This document shows positions 8,962-17,845 of a stretch of 23,196 nt of DNA, piece after piece. Position 1 is the stretch's first letter. Every line of letters starts with the position of its first letter. This DNA comes from Silene noctiflora (Eukaryota; Streptophyta; Magnoliopsida; Caryophyllales; Caryophyllaceae). The stretch is taken from positions 69,583 through 92,778 of the forward strand of contig VHZZ01005425.1 of NCBI GenBank assembly GCA_009801015.1, given 5' to 3'. Made by a program: the position numbers and the translations under genes. The notes under the pieces were generated by a model. The model worked only from the letters and a program-made list of their open reading frames with translations, made no database searches and was not told where the DNA came from.

Positions 8962-9966
8962 TTAACATATCAGACTCCGACATTTCCTCCCATACAAGGC
9001 CTCAAATGGAGCCATACCTATACTTGTATGATGGCTATTGTTGTATGAGAATTCGATCAAGTCTAGCCTCTCTTCCCAAGTGCCCCCGGAATCCATTACA
9101 CACGCTTTCAACATGTCTTCAAGTATTTGGATAGTCCTCTCGGTTTGTCCATCTGTTGCCGGGTGGAATGTCGTACTCATCTTCAACTTGGTACCTAACG
9201 AGTTTTGCAATTCTTGCCAAAACCTAGAAATGAAACTAGAATCACGGTCCGACACAATGTCCTTGGGGATTCCATGAAGCTTCACCACATTCTTCCAGTA
9301 TGCATTTGCTAGCTCCAACTTGCTCCAAGTATCCTTCATCGGTATGAAGTGCGCCGACTTGGTTAACCTATTCATGATCACCCATATCATATTATTCCCC
9401 TTTTGAGTTCTTGGTAACCCTAAAATGAAATCCATTGATATGGACACCCACCTTAACTTGTGGCCTCTTGTGCTCTCCTTGCACTCTTTGGCATGTAAAC
9501 ATTTGGCCATGAATTCCGCTACTTCCCTCTTCATGTTAAACCACCAAAAGGCCTTCTTCAAATCCTTGTATAGCTTGTTACCACTGGGATGCACCGAGTA
9601 TGGTGTGTTATGAGCCTCCTCCATAATCCTCTTCTTGATTTCCTCATCCTTTGGCACGCACCATCTTCCCTTGAATCTAAGTCTTCCATCTCCAAGAAAC
9701 TCAAACCTTGACACTTCTCCTCTTTTCAAGACTCCCTTCCATTCTTGAATCTTGGTATCGGTCCCTTGCTTTACTCGGATTTTTTCATACAATTCGGGCT
9801 CTAGAGTCAAGTCTCCAATTGCATCCCCCTTCCGTATCATGTGAATACCCATCTTGCTTACTTCCTCCTTGATTCGCATCAAGGCGGTACATAAGGAGTG
9901 TACCGACTTCCTAATCAAAGCCTCGACCACCACATTGGCCTTCCCTTCATGGTACACAATCACCAT
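8962..9966 (-). pseudogene. T2 integrase core (with end of RNase H)
   Basis: This is the longest open frame in the window (334 residues). Residues 1-20 (IVYHEGKANVVVEAL) are the RNase H tail. The zinc-binding region shows AHNTPYSVHPSGNKLYKDLK and AEFMAKCLHAKEC: both His are present but the CxxC pair is disrupted, and about 15-20 residues usual before the core appear deleted. The catalytic triad is visible: Asp in ISMDFILGLP, Asp in DIVSDRDSSFI, Glu in TDGQTERTIQILEDML. The end reads NNSHHTSIGMAPFEALYGR. In life it would join retroelement DNA to chromosomes. The frame is bounded by stops and the start Met is not genuine; it is part of a gag-pol polyprotein. Confidence 0.9.
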
Positions 9967-10413
9967 GTCATAGTCTCCAATGAGCTATATCCACGTCATT
10001 TGCCTCAGAATCAACTTCTTTTGGGTGTTGATATACTTCAAGCATTTGTGATCGGAAAACACCTTAAAGGTTGCTCCATAAAGATAGTGCCTCTATATTT
10101 TCAAAGCGAACACAACGACTCCTAGCTCTAGGTCATGTATTGGGTAATTCTTCTCATATGGCTTCAATTTCCGCGATACATAGGCTATCACCTTGTCATT
10201 TTGCATAAGTATACATCCCAAACAATTCTAGGAAACATCGGTGTAGACTTGAAAGTTATCACTCCCTTCCGGCAAGGCTAGGATTGGGGCCTTGGTTAGG
10301 CGCTCCTTTAGGGTTAAGAAATCCTTCTCACAACTCCCATACCATTTGAAATGGTTTTTCTTCCTCATTAATGTCGTCAAAGTCTTAGCAATCTTCGAGA
10401 AATCCTTCACAAA
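9967..10413 (-). pseudogene. T2 RNase H domain remnant
   Basis: The frame reads FSKIAKTLTTLMRKKNHFKW, the linker after reverse transcriptase, then FQVYTDVS with the first catalytic Asp, a stop, [34 protein letters not shown] with the catalytic Glu, a stop where family members have Trp, RHYLYGATFKVFSDHKCLKY with the next Asp, and another stop in the MTWI region. Order and residues match Ty3-type RNase H, which removes the RNA template during reverse transcription. At least three in-frame stops make it inactive. Confidence 0.85.
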
Positions 10414-11178
10414 TTACCGGTAATATCCGGCTAAACCAAGAAAGCTTCGAATCTCCGCCACGTTCTTTGGTGCCTTCCACTTAGACACGACTTCAATCTT
10501 AAATGGGTCAGATACCCCTTCTTTCGACACCACATGCCCTATAAATGCTACCTTTTTCAACCAAAACTCGCACTTACTAAGTTTTGCATACAGTTGGTGA
10601 TCCCTCAAGGTTTACAACACGACCCTCAAGTGCTCGTCATGCTCCTCCATATTAATTGAGTATACCAAGATGTCATCAATGAACACTACCACAAACTTAT
10701 CCAAGAACGGACTAAACACCCTATTCTTGAGATCCATGAACACGGCCGGGGCTTTAGTCAACCTGAAAGGCATCACTACGAATTCATACTGCCCATACCT
10801 CGACCTAAAAGTGGTCTTTGGTATATCTTCATCTTTAATCTTCAATTGGTGGTAGCCCGACCTCAAATCAATCTTCGAATAAACATCGGCTCCACTTAGT
10901 TCGTTCAAAAAGTCGTCAATCCTCGGTAATGGATACTTGTTCTTGATGGTGACGTTGTTCAACTCCCGGTAGTTAATACACAACCTCAAACTCCTTTCTT
11001 CATTCTTCACAAATAGGACCGGTGCTCCCCAAGTTGACACACTTGGCCTAATGTACCCGTTGTCCGCCAAATCACAGAGTTGCTTCTTCAATTCCCCCGG
11101 TTTCAAGTCCACGCTAAACTCAACATCTCTTTGAGGAGGTATTCCGGGCAACTCCTCCGAAAATACATCCGCATACAC
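10414..11178 (-). pseudogene. T2 reverse transcriptase remnant
   Basis: The minus strand reads [20 protein letters not shown], then [69 protein letters not shown] and [12 protein letters not shown], the last being the F/YxDD catalytic box. The second frame continues with [20 protein letters not shown] and GHVVSKEG to [10 protein letters not shown], with one stop near 10612 and another at the YYR boundary. Compared with related elements, about 16 residues are missing between VDLKPG and ELKKQL (the usual PISKAPYRMAP stretch), an in-frame deletion. It belongs to the Ty3/gypsy chromovirus class and is nonfunctional. Confidence 0.9.
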
Positions 11179-11690
11179 TCATGCTACCAGAATTTCTTGA
11201 TCTTGCGGTTTCTCCACACTCGTGTCCCTAAAATGACACAAGATCATTGGGCAACCCTTCTTCAAAGACGACTTCAAGGTCATCACCAAAATGAGTTTTA
11301 CTTTGGGCTTGACTAAGTACCCTTTGTATGACACCCTAACACCTCTAGGTCCTTTCAAAGCAAGTTTTTTTTATGACAATCTATGTTGGCCCTATGCTTA
11401 CTTAACCAATCCATTCCCAAGATTACTTTAAACCTCTCCATAGGAAATTCGAAGAGGTGAACCGGAAAATTTACCCCCTATCATAACTGACATTCCTTTG
11501 TACAATTTTGAACACATAATTGATTCACCCGAAGGCAAAGACACATCCTCCTTCACCGACTCACCCTCCCCTAATCCCTATGGTCAATACATGGTTTCTA
11601 GACACAAAAGAATGATAGGCTCCTGAATCAAATAAGGTAAAAGAAAGTTGAGAATTGATAAGAAAAGTACCAAAGTCAACATGGGCATCC
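11179..11690 (-). pseudogene. T2 protease and linker remnant
   Basis: At the end of the gag frame the minus strand reads FTLFDSGAYHSFVS, the aspartic protease active site (DSG; relatives have DSGASHSF). Downstream, in another frame, follows FPMERFKVILGMDWLSKHRA, the second conserved protease block, then a frameshift into KVKLILVMTLKSSLKKG and the RT start. Stops and frame breaks near 11561 and 11370 separate the parts. The enzyme would cleave the gag-pol polyprotein. Confidence 0.8.
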
Positions 11691-12905
11691 TCCTCGGCAT
11701 TCTTATTCTCCATAGCGAAGAGCTTCCCGCTAGACTTTGCCGCCCCTTTAACCATTCTAGAAGATGTGGTTGGCCTAGTCTCCGTAGTTTGGCTTGCATT
11801 GAAGTTGGTCCTTTGGGATTGGGTTCCTTGATTGTAGCCTCCTCTTCCACGACCACCATTGTAATTGGAGTTGGAGTTGCGATTGTTGCCCCAAGATCCG
11901 GAATTACAGTTACTTGTCATCACTTGGAAGGAAGCTCGATAGGAAATCCCTTGCCCATATCCCTTATTCGATCCCCTTTCGGCATAGCTATTGCATTCGC
12001 TCCTCTTGTGGCCGATGCCGCCACAGTTGAAGCACCGCAAGCCTCCTCCCTCGCTCATAGCTTTCCCTCCATTTCTACTTAATCGAGTATATCCTTCCCC
12101 ATTGGGTCCACTACCTTGAGACTTTGATTGATGATAGCTAAAATTCTTATGATGTCCACTGCTACCATCACTCTTGACCTTTCTCTTTTCCCCAGCCCTC
12201 TCATTTGCTTCTTTGGTCATGTTGACCACTCGCTTGGCATTGTCGGCCCTTGCATACACATCCTTCAAGTCCACTAACACTCCCGCGGGGAGTTTCTCAA
12301 GGATCTTCAAGGTGAGGCCCTTCTCGAACTTTAGTGCTAAGAGTTGGAGACTAAGATGTAGATCATGCACATAGGTTACAAGTTCATTGAATCTGATATA
12401 GTACTCTTGGACGGTCATTCCTTCGATCATGGTGAAGTTGTCACTCCGCCTGAAGCTTGCATTGAACATGCTCCGGTATGAACTCATCACGCATCTCCGC
12501 CTTGAAGTTGGTCCATGGAATAGTATCCACTCCTTCTCCCTTATAGTACTCCTTCATCGCTTCAGGCTCTTTGAACCACTAATTACCCGCTTGACCTCCC
12601 AAGTAGAAGGCCACTTGCTCAACTTTCATCTCTTCCGGGCACCTAACCACCTCAAATATATTCTCCATTTCGCGCACCCAATTTCCGAAAAGGTTCGGCT
12701 CTCCGACCTCCTCGTACTTGGTGGGGCGGTGGCGTGTCATGGCATTGCTAATAGTCGCGACGTCCGCTTCCTTCCTTGTGACATTCTTGAGAGCCTCCGT
12801 GATGGCCTCATTTTACGCAATGATTCGGTCGATCTCTTCCTCGGACCTTCGGATCGGGTCGGCCGTGAAGTTAGCTCTTCTTGGAATTCTATATAAAAGA
12901 ACCAT
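11561..12905 (-). pseudogene. T2 gag remnant with zinc knuckle
   Basis: A possible start ATG lies at 12905-12903 (minus), followed by IRRSEEEIDRIIA, a TAA at 12815-12813, then TRHRPTKYEEVGEPNLFGNW, EQVAFYLGGQAGN and a TAG (12581-12579) at the position of a conserved Trp, WFKEPEAMKEYY, and a frameshift near 12480. The lower frame (12490-11561, 309 residues) continues with GMTVQEYYIRFNEL, a basic Gly/Ser/Asn-rich region and CFNCGGIGHKRSEC, a CCHC zinc knuckle (C-x2-C-x4-H-x4-C) that binds genomic RNA. Gag forms the virus-like particle. The ATG choice is uncertain, since relatives often have extra N-terminal sequence. Confidence 0.88.
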
Positions 12906-12967
12906 GGAAAATGTCAATATGTGTCTCACAAAAATAGACAAACAATATTGACTCCCTTTAGGAGTTC

Positions 12968-13304
12968 ACTCGGCCGAGTCAATGATTCCACTCGGTCGAG
13001 TGTCCCATACAGGGACCTCCCAAAGTCTGTCATTTCACCCACTCGATCGAGTGTCAAAAAGCACTCGGTCGAGTGGACATCACTCGTTCGAGTACGCCAC
13101 TTACTCGGCCAAGTGTCCCACTTACAAGAACTTTCCCAAAACTGCCATTTCACCCACTCGGTCAAGTGGGTTCCACTCGGTCGAGTGCATCACTTACTTG
13201 GCCAAGTGCAGAAACCCAGAATTTCCAGAACCTCCTGTAAGTCACCCACTCGATCGAGTGGAAGGGTCTACTCGGCCGAGTTTCCCTCATCCACTTGACC
13301 AAGT
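12968..13304. repeat. Array of twelve 12-bp palindromes upstream of T2 gag
   Basis: Dodecamers of the form ACTCGNNCGAGT (a few with ACTTG or CAAGT arms) start at 12968, 12990, 13041, 13063, 13082, 13103, 13156, 13175, 13196, 13248, 13270 and 13293. The steps are 22, 51, 22, 19, 21, 53, 19, 21, 52, 22 and 23 bp. The filler between groups (CATTTCACCC before, TCCC plus CTTACAAGAAC or similar after) also repeats, so the array is an imperfect tandem repeat with a unit of about 92-115 bp. It sits where the 5' leader or 5' LTR of T2 would be. Overlapping short ORFs are artefacts. Confidence 0.9.
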
Positions 13305-13657
13305 GCAGCCATTAAAGGTCTCACACTCATCCCGGCTCATATGGCCGCACATATAACCTTACTTGGCGTGCTTCTAAACACACAAATGGAAAGCAAACAT
13401 AGGTACGAAGTAACGTCGGTGTTTAACAACAAATTGCATGTGAATAACACTTCTTATTCATGGATAATTCAACTTGTAATCACATCATGCTCATACATAA
13501 ACATCCACATGCCTCATGTAACTTGGCTATACCACTCTTATGATCATATCATATGCCACAACCAAGAAACCACCTTTTAAACAATAATATAAGAACATGT
13601 AACACATATATGTACATCATGATGCCCCGTTACCCCATGCGGTGTGACCGAATCGAG
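13305..13657. other. Unassigned A/T-rich sequence between T2 array and CACTA2
   Basis: I see no coding homology, no initiator-Met primer-binding site and no clear LTR end here. It is probably leader or LTR sequence of T2, or the host sequence next to it. It ends at GAATCGAG, the left flank of the CACTA2 end. Confidence 0.4.
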
Positions 13658-13758
13658 CACTACAACGAAAACGCGGAAAGCTGACGACAGTTCCGATGGA
13701 AAAACCATTCCGTCAGTTAAGAGCGGGAAAATGACGGAAACCTGACGAAAAAATTTAC

Positions 13759-14054
13759 TGACGGAATATCCGTCACAAGCCGTCAGACATATTTGGCGCG
13801 TTGACCAAAGTCAATGGCGCTAATATGTACTGAAAGATTCCTGACGAAAATTCTGTCAGAAAACAAAAGTACTAATGGATAGTCCGTCAGATATGTCAAA
13901 ATCATATCTGACGGACTATCCGTCAGTATTAGTGTCTCCTGACGGAATATCCGTCAGAATATCCAAACTCGTCACTGATGGATTTTTTGTTAGTAAGAAG
14001 ATCTACTGACGGAATATCCGACAGTATTTAAGTAAACTGACGGAATTTCAGTCA
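13759..14054. repeat. Subterminal stem-loop repeats of CACTA2
   Basis: TGACGGAATATCCGTCA occurs exactly at 13759-13775 and 13940-13956, and with changes at 14007-14023 and 14038-14054. Each unit has 7-bp arms TGACGGA/TCCGTCA around a 3-bp centre. Many half-units (CCGTCAG, CTGACGA) fill the region. Such motifs are the expected binding sites for the transposon's own DNA-binding protein. Confidence 0.8.
13877..13921. repeat. Perfect 19-bp inverted repeat in CACTA2
   Basis: GGATAGTCCGTCAGATATG (13877-13895) and its exact reverse complement (13903-13921) are separated by 7 bases, TCAAAAT. It can form a strong hairpin in RNA or single-stranded DNA. Confidence 0.9.
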
Positions 14055-14964
14055 GTGGGTTTTTTAATTATTCTGAAAATGCGATACTTCCCTCACAATC
14101 ACCCCCAATTCAATTTCAATAAAAAAAACGCAAACCCTTACCGCAAAAGAAAACTCAAACCCTAAACTCCACCACCCTACCTCATCTCAAGCCACCTCCG
14201 ACCACCGCCGCCACAGGTAACCTCCGTCCACTTCATTCTTTTTCTTTCTCCTTCTCCTTCTCCTTCTCCTTTTGCATTTTGTTCTTCTCTTATTTTCTTC
14301 TCCTTCAGCCACCGCCATCTCCTTCTGTTGCCGCCGTCACCGTCCCCTGCTGCCCTGCTTCCCTGCCGCCCTGCCGCCTTTCCTTCCTCCCTCATTCTCT
14401 TTAATTATTTGTTTTGAATTAGATATTTTCCTAATCTTTTTAAGTTAATTTTTGTTTAGTTAGGTTAATTGACTTACGATAGAAGCCATTGATCAATACG
14501 TCATTTATATATTTTTAGCTCTATTTTACTAATCATTTTAGCACTTTGTTTAGTGTTTTGAGCTAATATCATGTTCTAGTTGTATTGTCTTGCTTTTAAC
14601 GTGTTTTGTAGGATATGAAGATTTTAGTAGCTAATCCCCGACAAATATGAGCAACTACAGAGAACACAATGCTAAGTAGAGTAAGGATTGGGCCATGCAT
14701 GGCCATGCAAGTTCAAAAGCTTAAAGAGATGATCAAAATGTGAAGAAATGGCCCAAGTTAATAATCAAGCCAAATGTAAACAAATGATTAAATGAAGCCC
14801 AAAAAGAAATCCAAGTAAAGTGTGGAAAATATCAAGAACAGGATTCAAAGAATTTCCACATTCACAAGGCATTTCCGGACATTCAAGGACGCATTAGATG
14901 AAAACATTGGATACCCGGGCATTAACTATGGCCATTTAAGGCCAGTCAATCCGGAAACCTACGT

Positions 14965-14996
14965 CCCCGATCGGGGATGAATGACCCAGATCGGGG
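14965..14996. repeat. Pair of CCCCGATCGGGG palindromes in LTR D
   Basis: A perfect palindrome CCCCGATCGGGG (14965-14976) and a one-change copy CCCAGATCGGGG (14985-14996) are 20 bp apart. A further CCCGGG lies about 54 bp upstream, centre to centre. The core CGATCG equals that of ACTCGATCGAGT in the other LTRs. Confidence 0.8.
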
Positions 14997-15058
14997 TTGC
15001 ACGTAATTAAGAGCCTCAGAATCTTTAATGGATTGTTTACGTTTTGCACTTCAAATAC

Positions 15059-15066
15059 TATATAAG
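15059..15066 (+). promoter_or_regulatory. TATA box of LTR D
   Basis: TATATAAG lies in the context ATACTATATAAGGAGGG, 63 bp after the second palindrome. It is likely the core promoter of this LTR. Confidence 0.6.
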
Positions 15067-15919
15067 GAGGGTTACCTCCGGCCTTACAACATACCATCTC
15101 ACACCACAATATATCTTTACATTCTATTCTACTCACAAAATTCTGTCTTTAGTCTTTTCCTTGTAATCTTTAGTTTACATTTCATTTACATTTTAGTTTA
15201 TGTTAAACATTCAGCCTTTAGTTATATTATCAAGTTATTATTCAAGGTTCTTTTGGTTTCTTCATTTGGTATTCAAGCTTAAGGTATTTTCTTTATTAGT
15301 TTTGCAATCTCATTTCCATAGTTTTATTAGTTTCATATTTAGTTTATAATTATCAAAGTATTTCATTTCATAGTTTGTTTATTTCATTTCATTAGTTTAA
15401 TCTCATAATTAGTCTATATTCATTATCATACATCATGTCTAACATTTCTTAAAACACTTGCATTTCACATTTTAATATGAGTAGCTAATTTCCTTAGTCT
15501 AGGGATTAGGGGAGTCATGCTAAATTAATATTATGATCATGTTGTAAATTAATTATCCATTTTATCATTTCTATTACATGTTTGTTATGTCATGATTAGT
15601 CTATGTGGCCACGAAAGTTGACTAAATTCGTTATACATTGCTAAAAGTCGAGAGGCACGGTAATGTATTAGAACTAACATGTGTAGTAGATCGACCTAGC
15701 TCATAGTGAAAGCTTGTTAGGACCCGATTTAAGGCCGATGCTAAAAGTGAAAGCTGGGCATCTATTGGCTTAGATGATAATTTGTGATGATTAATTTAAT
15801 AACTAAATTCATATGTTAATTTGCATGTATGAACCGACCTCCCTAGATGTTTTTAATATCATTGTTTACATCTCTATTTGCATTTCGTTTATTTATAGTT
15901 TTATAATCAATCCTTCAAC

Positions 15920-15990
15920 CACTAGTAGAATAATAGTCTACGACATCTATAAAAAGACATCGGTTCAAAAAGCAAGTATATCACAAATAG
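15920..15990 (+). mobile_element. CACTA-like terminus fragment (CACTA3)
   Basis: CACTAGTAGAATAATAGTC, followed by CTACGACATC and GACATCGGTT, resembles a CACTA terminus with the start of subterminal repeats. It cuts LTR D abruptly. Neither the rest of the element nor the other end is seen, and about 70 bp later element B begins. The assignment rests on the terminal string and the abrupt junction. Confidence 0.4.
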
Positions 15991-16437
15991 TGTTTGAAGG
16001 TAGGACTCCACCAAACTAGAATAAAGAATCAATTTTATTAGCATCATCCGTGCCACTTAATCCCCTCAAGAACCGGTCAAAAGCTTGTGTATAGGCATCA
16101 AATAAGAATAAGATTTTGGTCATTTCAAGAAGAAGCATAACCAATCCTTCACAAGGAGCTTCTTTTTTAACTCTCTCTCCTTATTTTTGGCCTTGTCACT
16201 ATAGTCTTACCAGTTCTCCAAACTAGCAAGCTTGAAATTCTTGTCATCGGGAGGCTTTCATTCTCTCCCATCTCCGTTGAATGTAATGATGATAATAGCA
16301 CTTGAGTTTATCAATCCTTCAAGAGTAGAAGCAGAATTCTCATAGTCTTAATGATGAGATAGCTTAGAATTAAGGATGGTAGTCAAGTCTTCACAAGTAG
16401 GCTCATACATGGCCTAATCCTTGAGCTCCTTAATCAA
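15991..16437 (-). pseudogene. 3' part of element B coding or internal region
   Basis: On the minus strand short readable pieces occur (MYEPTCEDLTTILNSKLS; ERELKKKLLVKDWLCFFLK; FDRFLRGLSGTDDANKID) separated by stops, continuing the acidic ORF remnant upstream. I do not recognise a domain. No polypurine tract or 3' LTR of B was found before the junction at about 15990, so B is truncated. Confidence 0.35.
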
Positions 16438-17723
16438 CTACCCTTTCAACAACACTTTGGCCCCTTTGAGGAGGTCCTCAATATCATCTTCAACAATCAT
16501 GGGATCCAAGGTAGGTGTTATAAGGTTTTCATAATCAACGGGAGAGAGATATTCATCTTCCCCATAAGTGCACACCTCGAACTTCTCAAGAACAGGATCC
16601 TCAAATAAGGCAATATTACAACTACATTCATCTTTTGATTGTGTATCCTCTTCATTCCATGAATTATTGCATGATTCATAATCCTCATTATCTTCTTCCA
16701 TTAGCTTGTCATCATCAGTCTCTTCGTATGAATCATAAATAGGAGCTTCACTCCTTTTCTTTAGCTCTCTCTCCACCACCTCAAACTCTTCATCAAAAGT
16801 AACTTCCTCATATTCGCATAGGTTAAGAGTATTTGGTTTACTCAACCTTATATTTTTTTCATCAAATACCACACCTTCATACTCACATTTATAGACAATA
16901 TCCCCAAAGCTTGGTATGAGTTTACTTGTGAGTAGAGCGGATTGGTGGGGTAATATAACTTGTGGTTGCTTCTAAAATCTACCTCATATTAGAAATTCTT
17001 GGGATCATCGTTTCTTTTTGCTAGCTCTTTCTCTACTACCTCAATGTCCGCTTCAAATGACACCCCTTCATACTCACAATGGTTCAAAGAACTCGACCCC
17101 CGTTCCTTCATATCCTCTAAATCAAAGGTTAAACCTTTAAATTCCCACTCATGGACAATGTTCACAAAGTTGGGTACCGTTTGGAAGATGGGGTGTTTAA
17201 TGCTTAAAATTTGGTAAGGTATAGTTGGTGAGGTATTCACAGGAGTTGCTTCATAATGTCCTCCAAACTCTTCGTCTTCATCACTTTCTTCGTCAAGGGG
17301 TTCTTCAAAGGTGTCTAATTGAACTAAATGAGTCTCTAACTTTGGCCCATACTCCACAAGGTCATTCAACAACTTGTCCTTTGCTTGGCTTTGCCTTTGC
17401 ACTTGCTCAAAGAATTATTGTTGGTCGTGAAGCATTTGTAGTACTAAGGTTTGCATTGAGAGGGTTTTGGTTGTTTTCATGTTGTTGGTGGGCGTAAAAT
17501 TGGTCAAGTGAGTGATTATGGAAGGTTTGGTTTTTGAAGCTTTGTTGTTGTGGATGATATTTGGGTTTTTACCTGAGAAGTTGGGGGCATAATATTGGTC
17601 TTTGTTTTTGAAACTTTGGTAAGCTTGCTCTTCAAATCCTCTATACCCATTAAAGTTGTACCCAAAAGATCCATCATGGTAAGGTACTTCTTGTGGAAAG
17701 CCTTGCATCATCATTGTTATCAA
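16438..17723 (-). pseudogene. Element B acidic repeat-containing ORF remnant
   Basis: The first frame begins MITMMMQGFPQEVPYHDGSF about 105 bp after the primer-binding site. After 102 codons it meets one TAA (near 17415) and continues in the same frame (QRQSQAKDKLLNDLVEYG) to a stop at 16989. A frameshift leads to a third part (16872-16438). The protein is acidic (EEPLDEESDEDEEFGG; YEETDDDKLMEEDNEDYE). A motif of the type (C/W)E(F/Y)xxVxF(D/E) occurs four times: WEFKGLTFD, CEYEGVSFE, CEYEGVVFD, CEYEEVTFD, with EVVEKELAKR / EVVERELKKR after the second and fourth, so a module of about 50 residues was duplicated. There is no zinc knuckle, protease or polymerase. It is perhaps the ORF of a non-autonomous LTR element; function unknown. 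Confidence 0.6.
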
Positions 17724-17827
17724 ACTTGAGCAAGAAGCCTACACTAAAAGGTTTGTATGGTCTTATCTCAAGACAAAAGGCACAAATAAAATAGACAAAC
17801 AAACAAGAACTTAAACAGATAACATCG

Positions 17828-17845
17828 TCCCCGGCAACGACGCCA
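17828..17845 (-). other. Primer-binding site of element B (tRNA-Asp)
   Basis: The minus strand reads TGGCGTCGTTGCCGGGGA. It complements the 3' end of plant tRNA-Asp (CCCCGGCAACGGCGCCA) with one change. It lies six bases inside the presumed LTR end CTCTACA. This primer is the one I associate with Athila-type Ty3 elements. It fixes B as minus-strand and LTR B as its 5' LTR. Confidence 0.85.

Larger units (their letters stand above)
13658..14489 (+). mobile_element. Left end of a second CACTA element (CACTA2), truncated
   Basis: The end CACTACAACGAAAACGCGG begins a terminal repeat typical of plant CACTA elements, followed by about 400 bp of subterminal repeats based on CTGACGGAATATCCGTCAG. A C-rich UTR-like part follows (14075-14220), ending GCCGCCACAG|GTAACC, a good splice donor, then a CCTTCT-rich tract (14240-14275) and intron-like A/T-rich DNA. 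No right end (GTTGTAGTG) was found in the window. LTR D starts at 14490, so the rest of the transposon is displaced or deleted. No transposase coding is visible. Confidence 0.75.
14490..15919 (+). mobile_element. LTR D (Athila-like), truncated on the right
   Basis: A presumed start TGATCAATACGTC lies at 14490. The layout matches LTR A without close sequence identity: U3 with palindromes CCCCGATCGGGG at 14965 and CCCAGATCGGGG at 14985, a TATATAAG box (15059-15066), then a long T-rich R/U5. Late phrases such as GGGATTAGGGGAGT and GTTTACATCTC are also found in LTR A. No primer-binding site follows; the sequence breaks at a CACTA-like end at 15920. The start is by eye. No coding capacity is seen. 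Confidence 0.6.

Noticed and set aside
11648-12082. 144-codon ORF on the + strand
   Set aside because: Shadow of the T2 gag frame on the opposite strand; no domain.
12429-12896. 155-codon ORF on the + strand
   Set aside because: Antisense shadow of T2 gag, which shows the conserved capsid-like text on the minus strand.
12968-13304. CRISPR-like spaced repeats
   Set aside because: Repeat units are 12-bp palindromes with variable centres in plant retrotransposon DNA, and spacers are themselves repeated; no cas genes, and the host is a plant.
12921-13356. Overlapping ORFs with repeated peptides (SVEWTSLGRV-like)
   Set aside because: They arise from the palindrome array, which reads open in several frames on both strands; no start context, domain or family match.
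14177-14395. ORF rich in Arg/Glu/Gly on the minus strand
   Set aside because: Translation of the antisense of a CCTTCT/CCGCC-rich leader; low complexity only.
17828-17845. Part of a tRNA-Asp gene
   Set aside because: Only the 18-base complement of the tRNA 3' end is present, next to an LTR end; no cloverleaf or A/B boxes. It is a primer-binding site.
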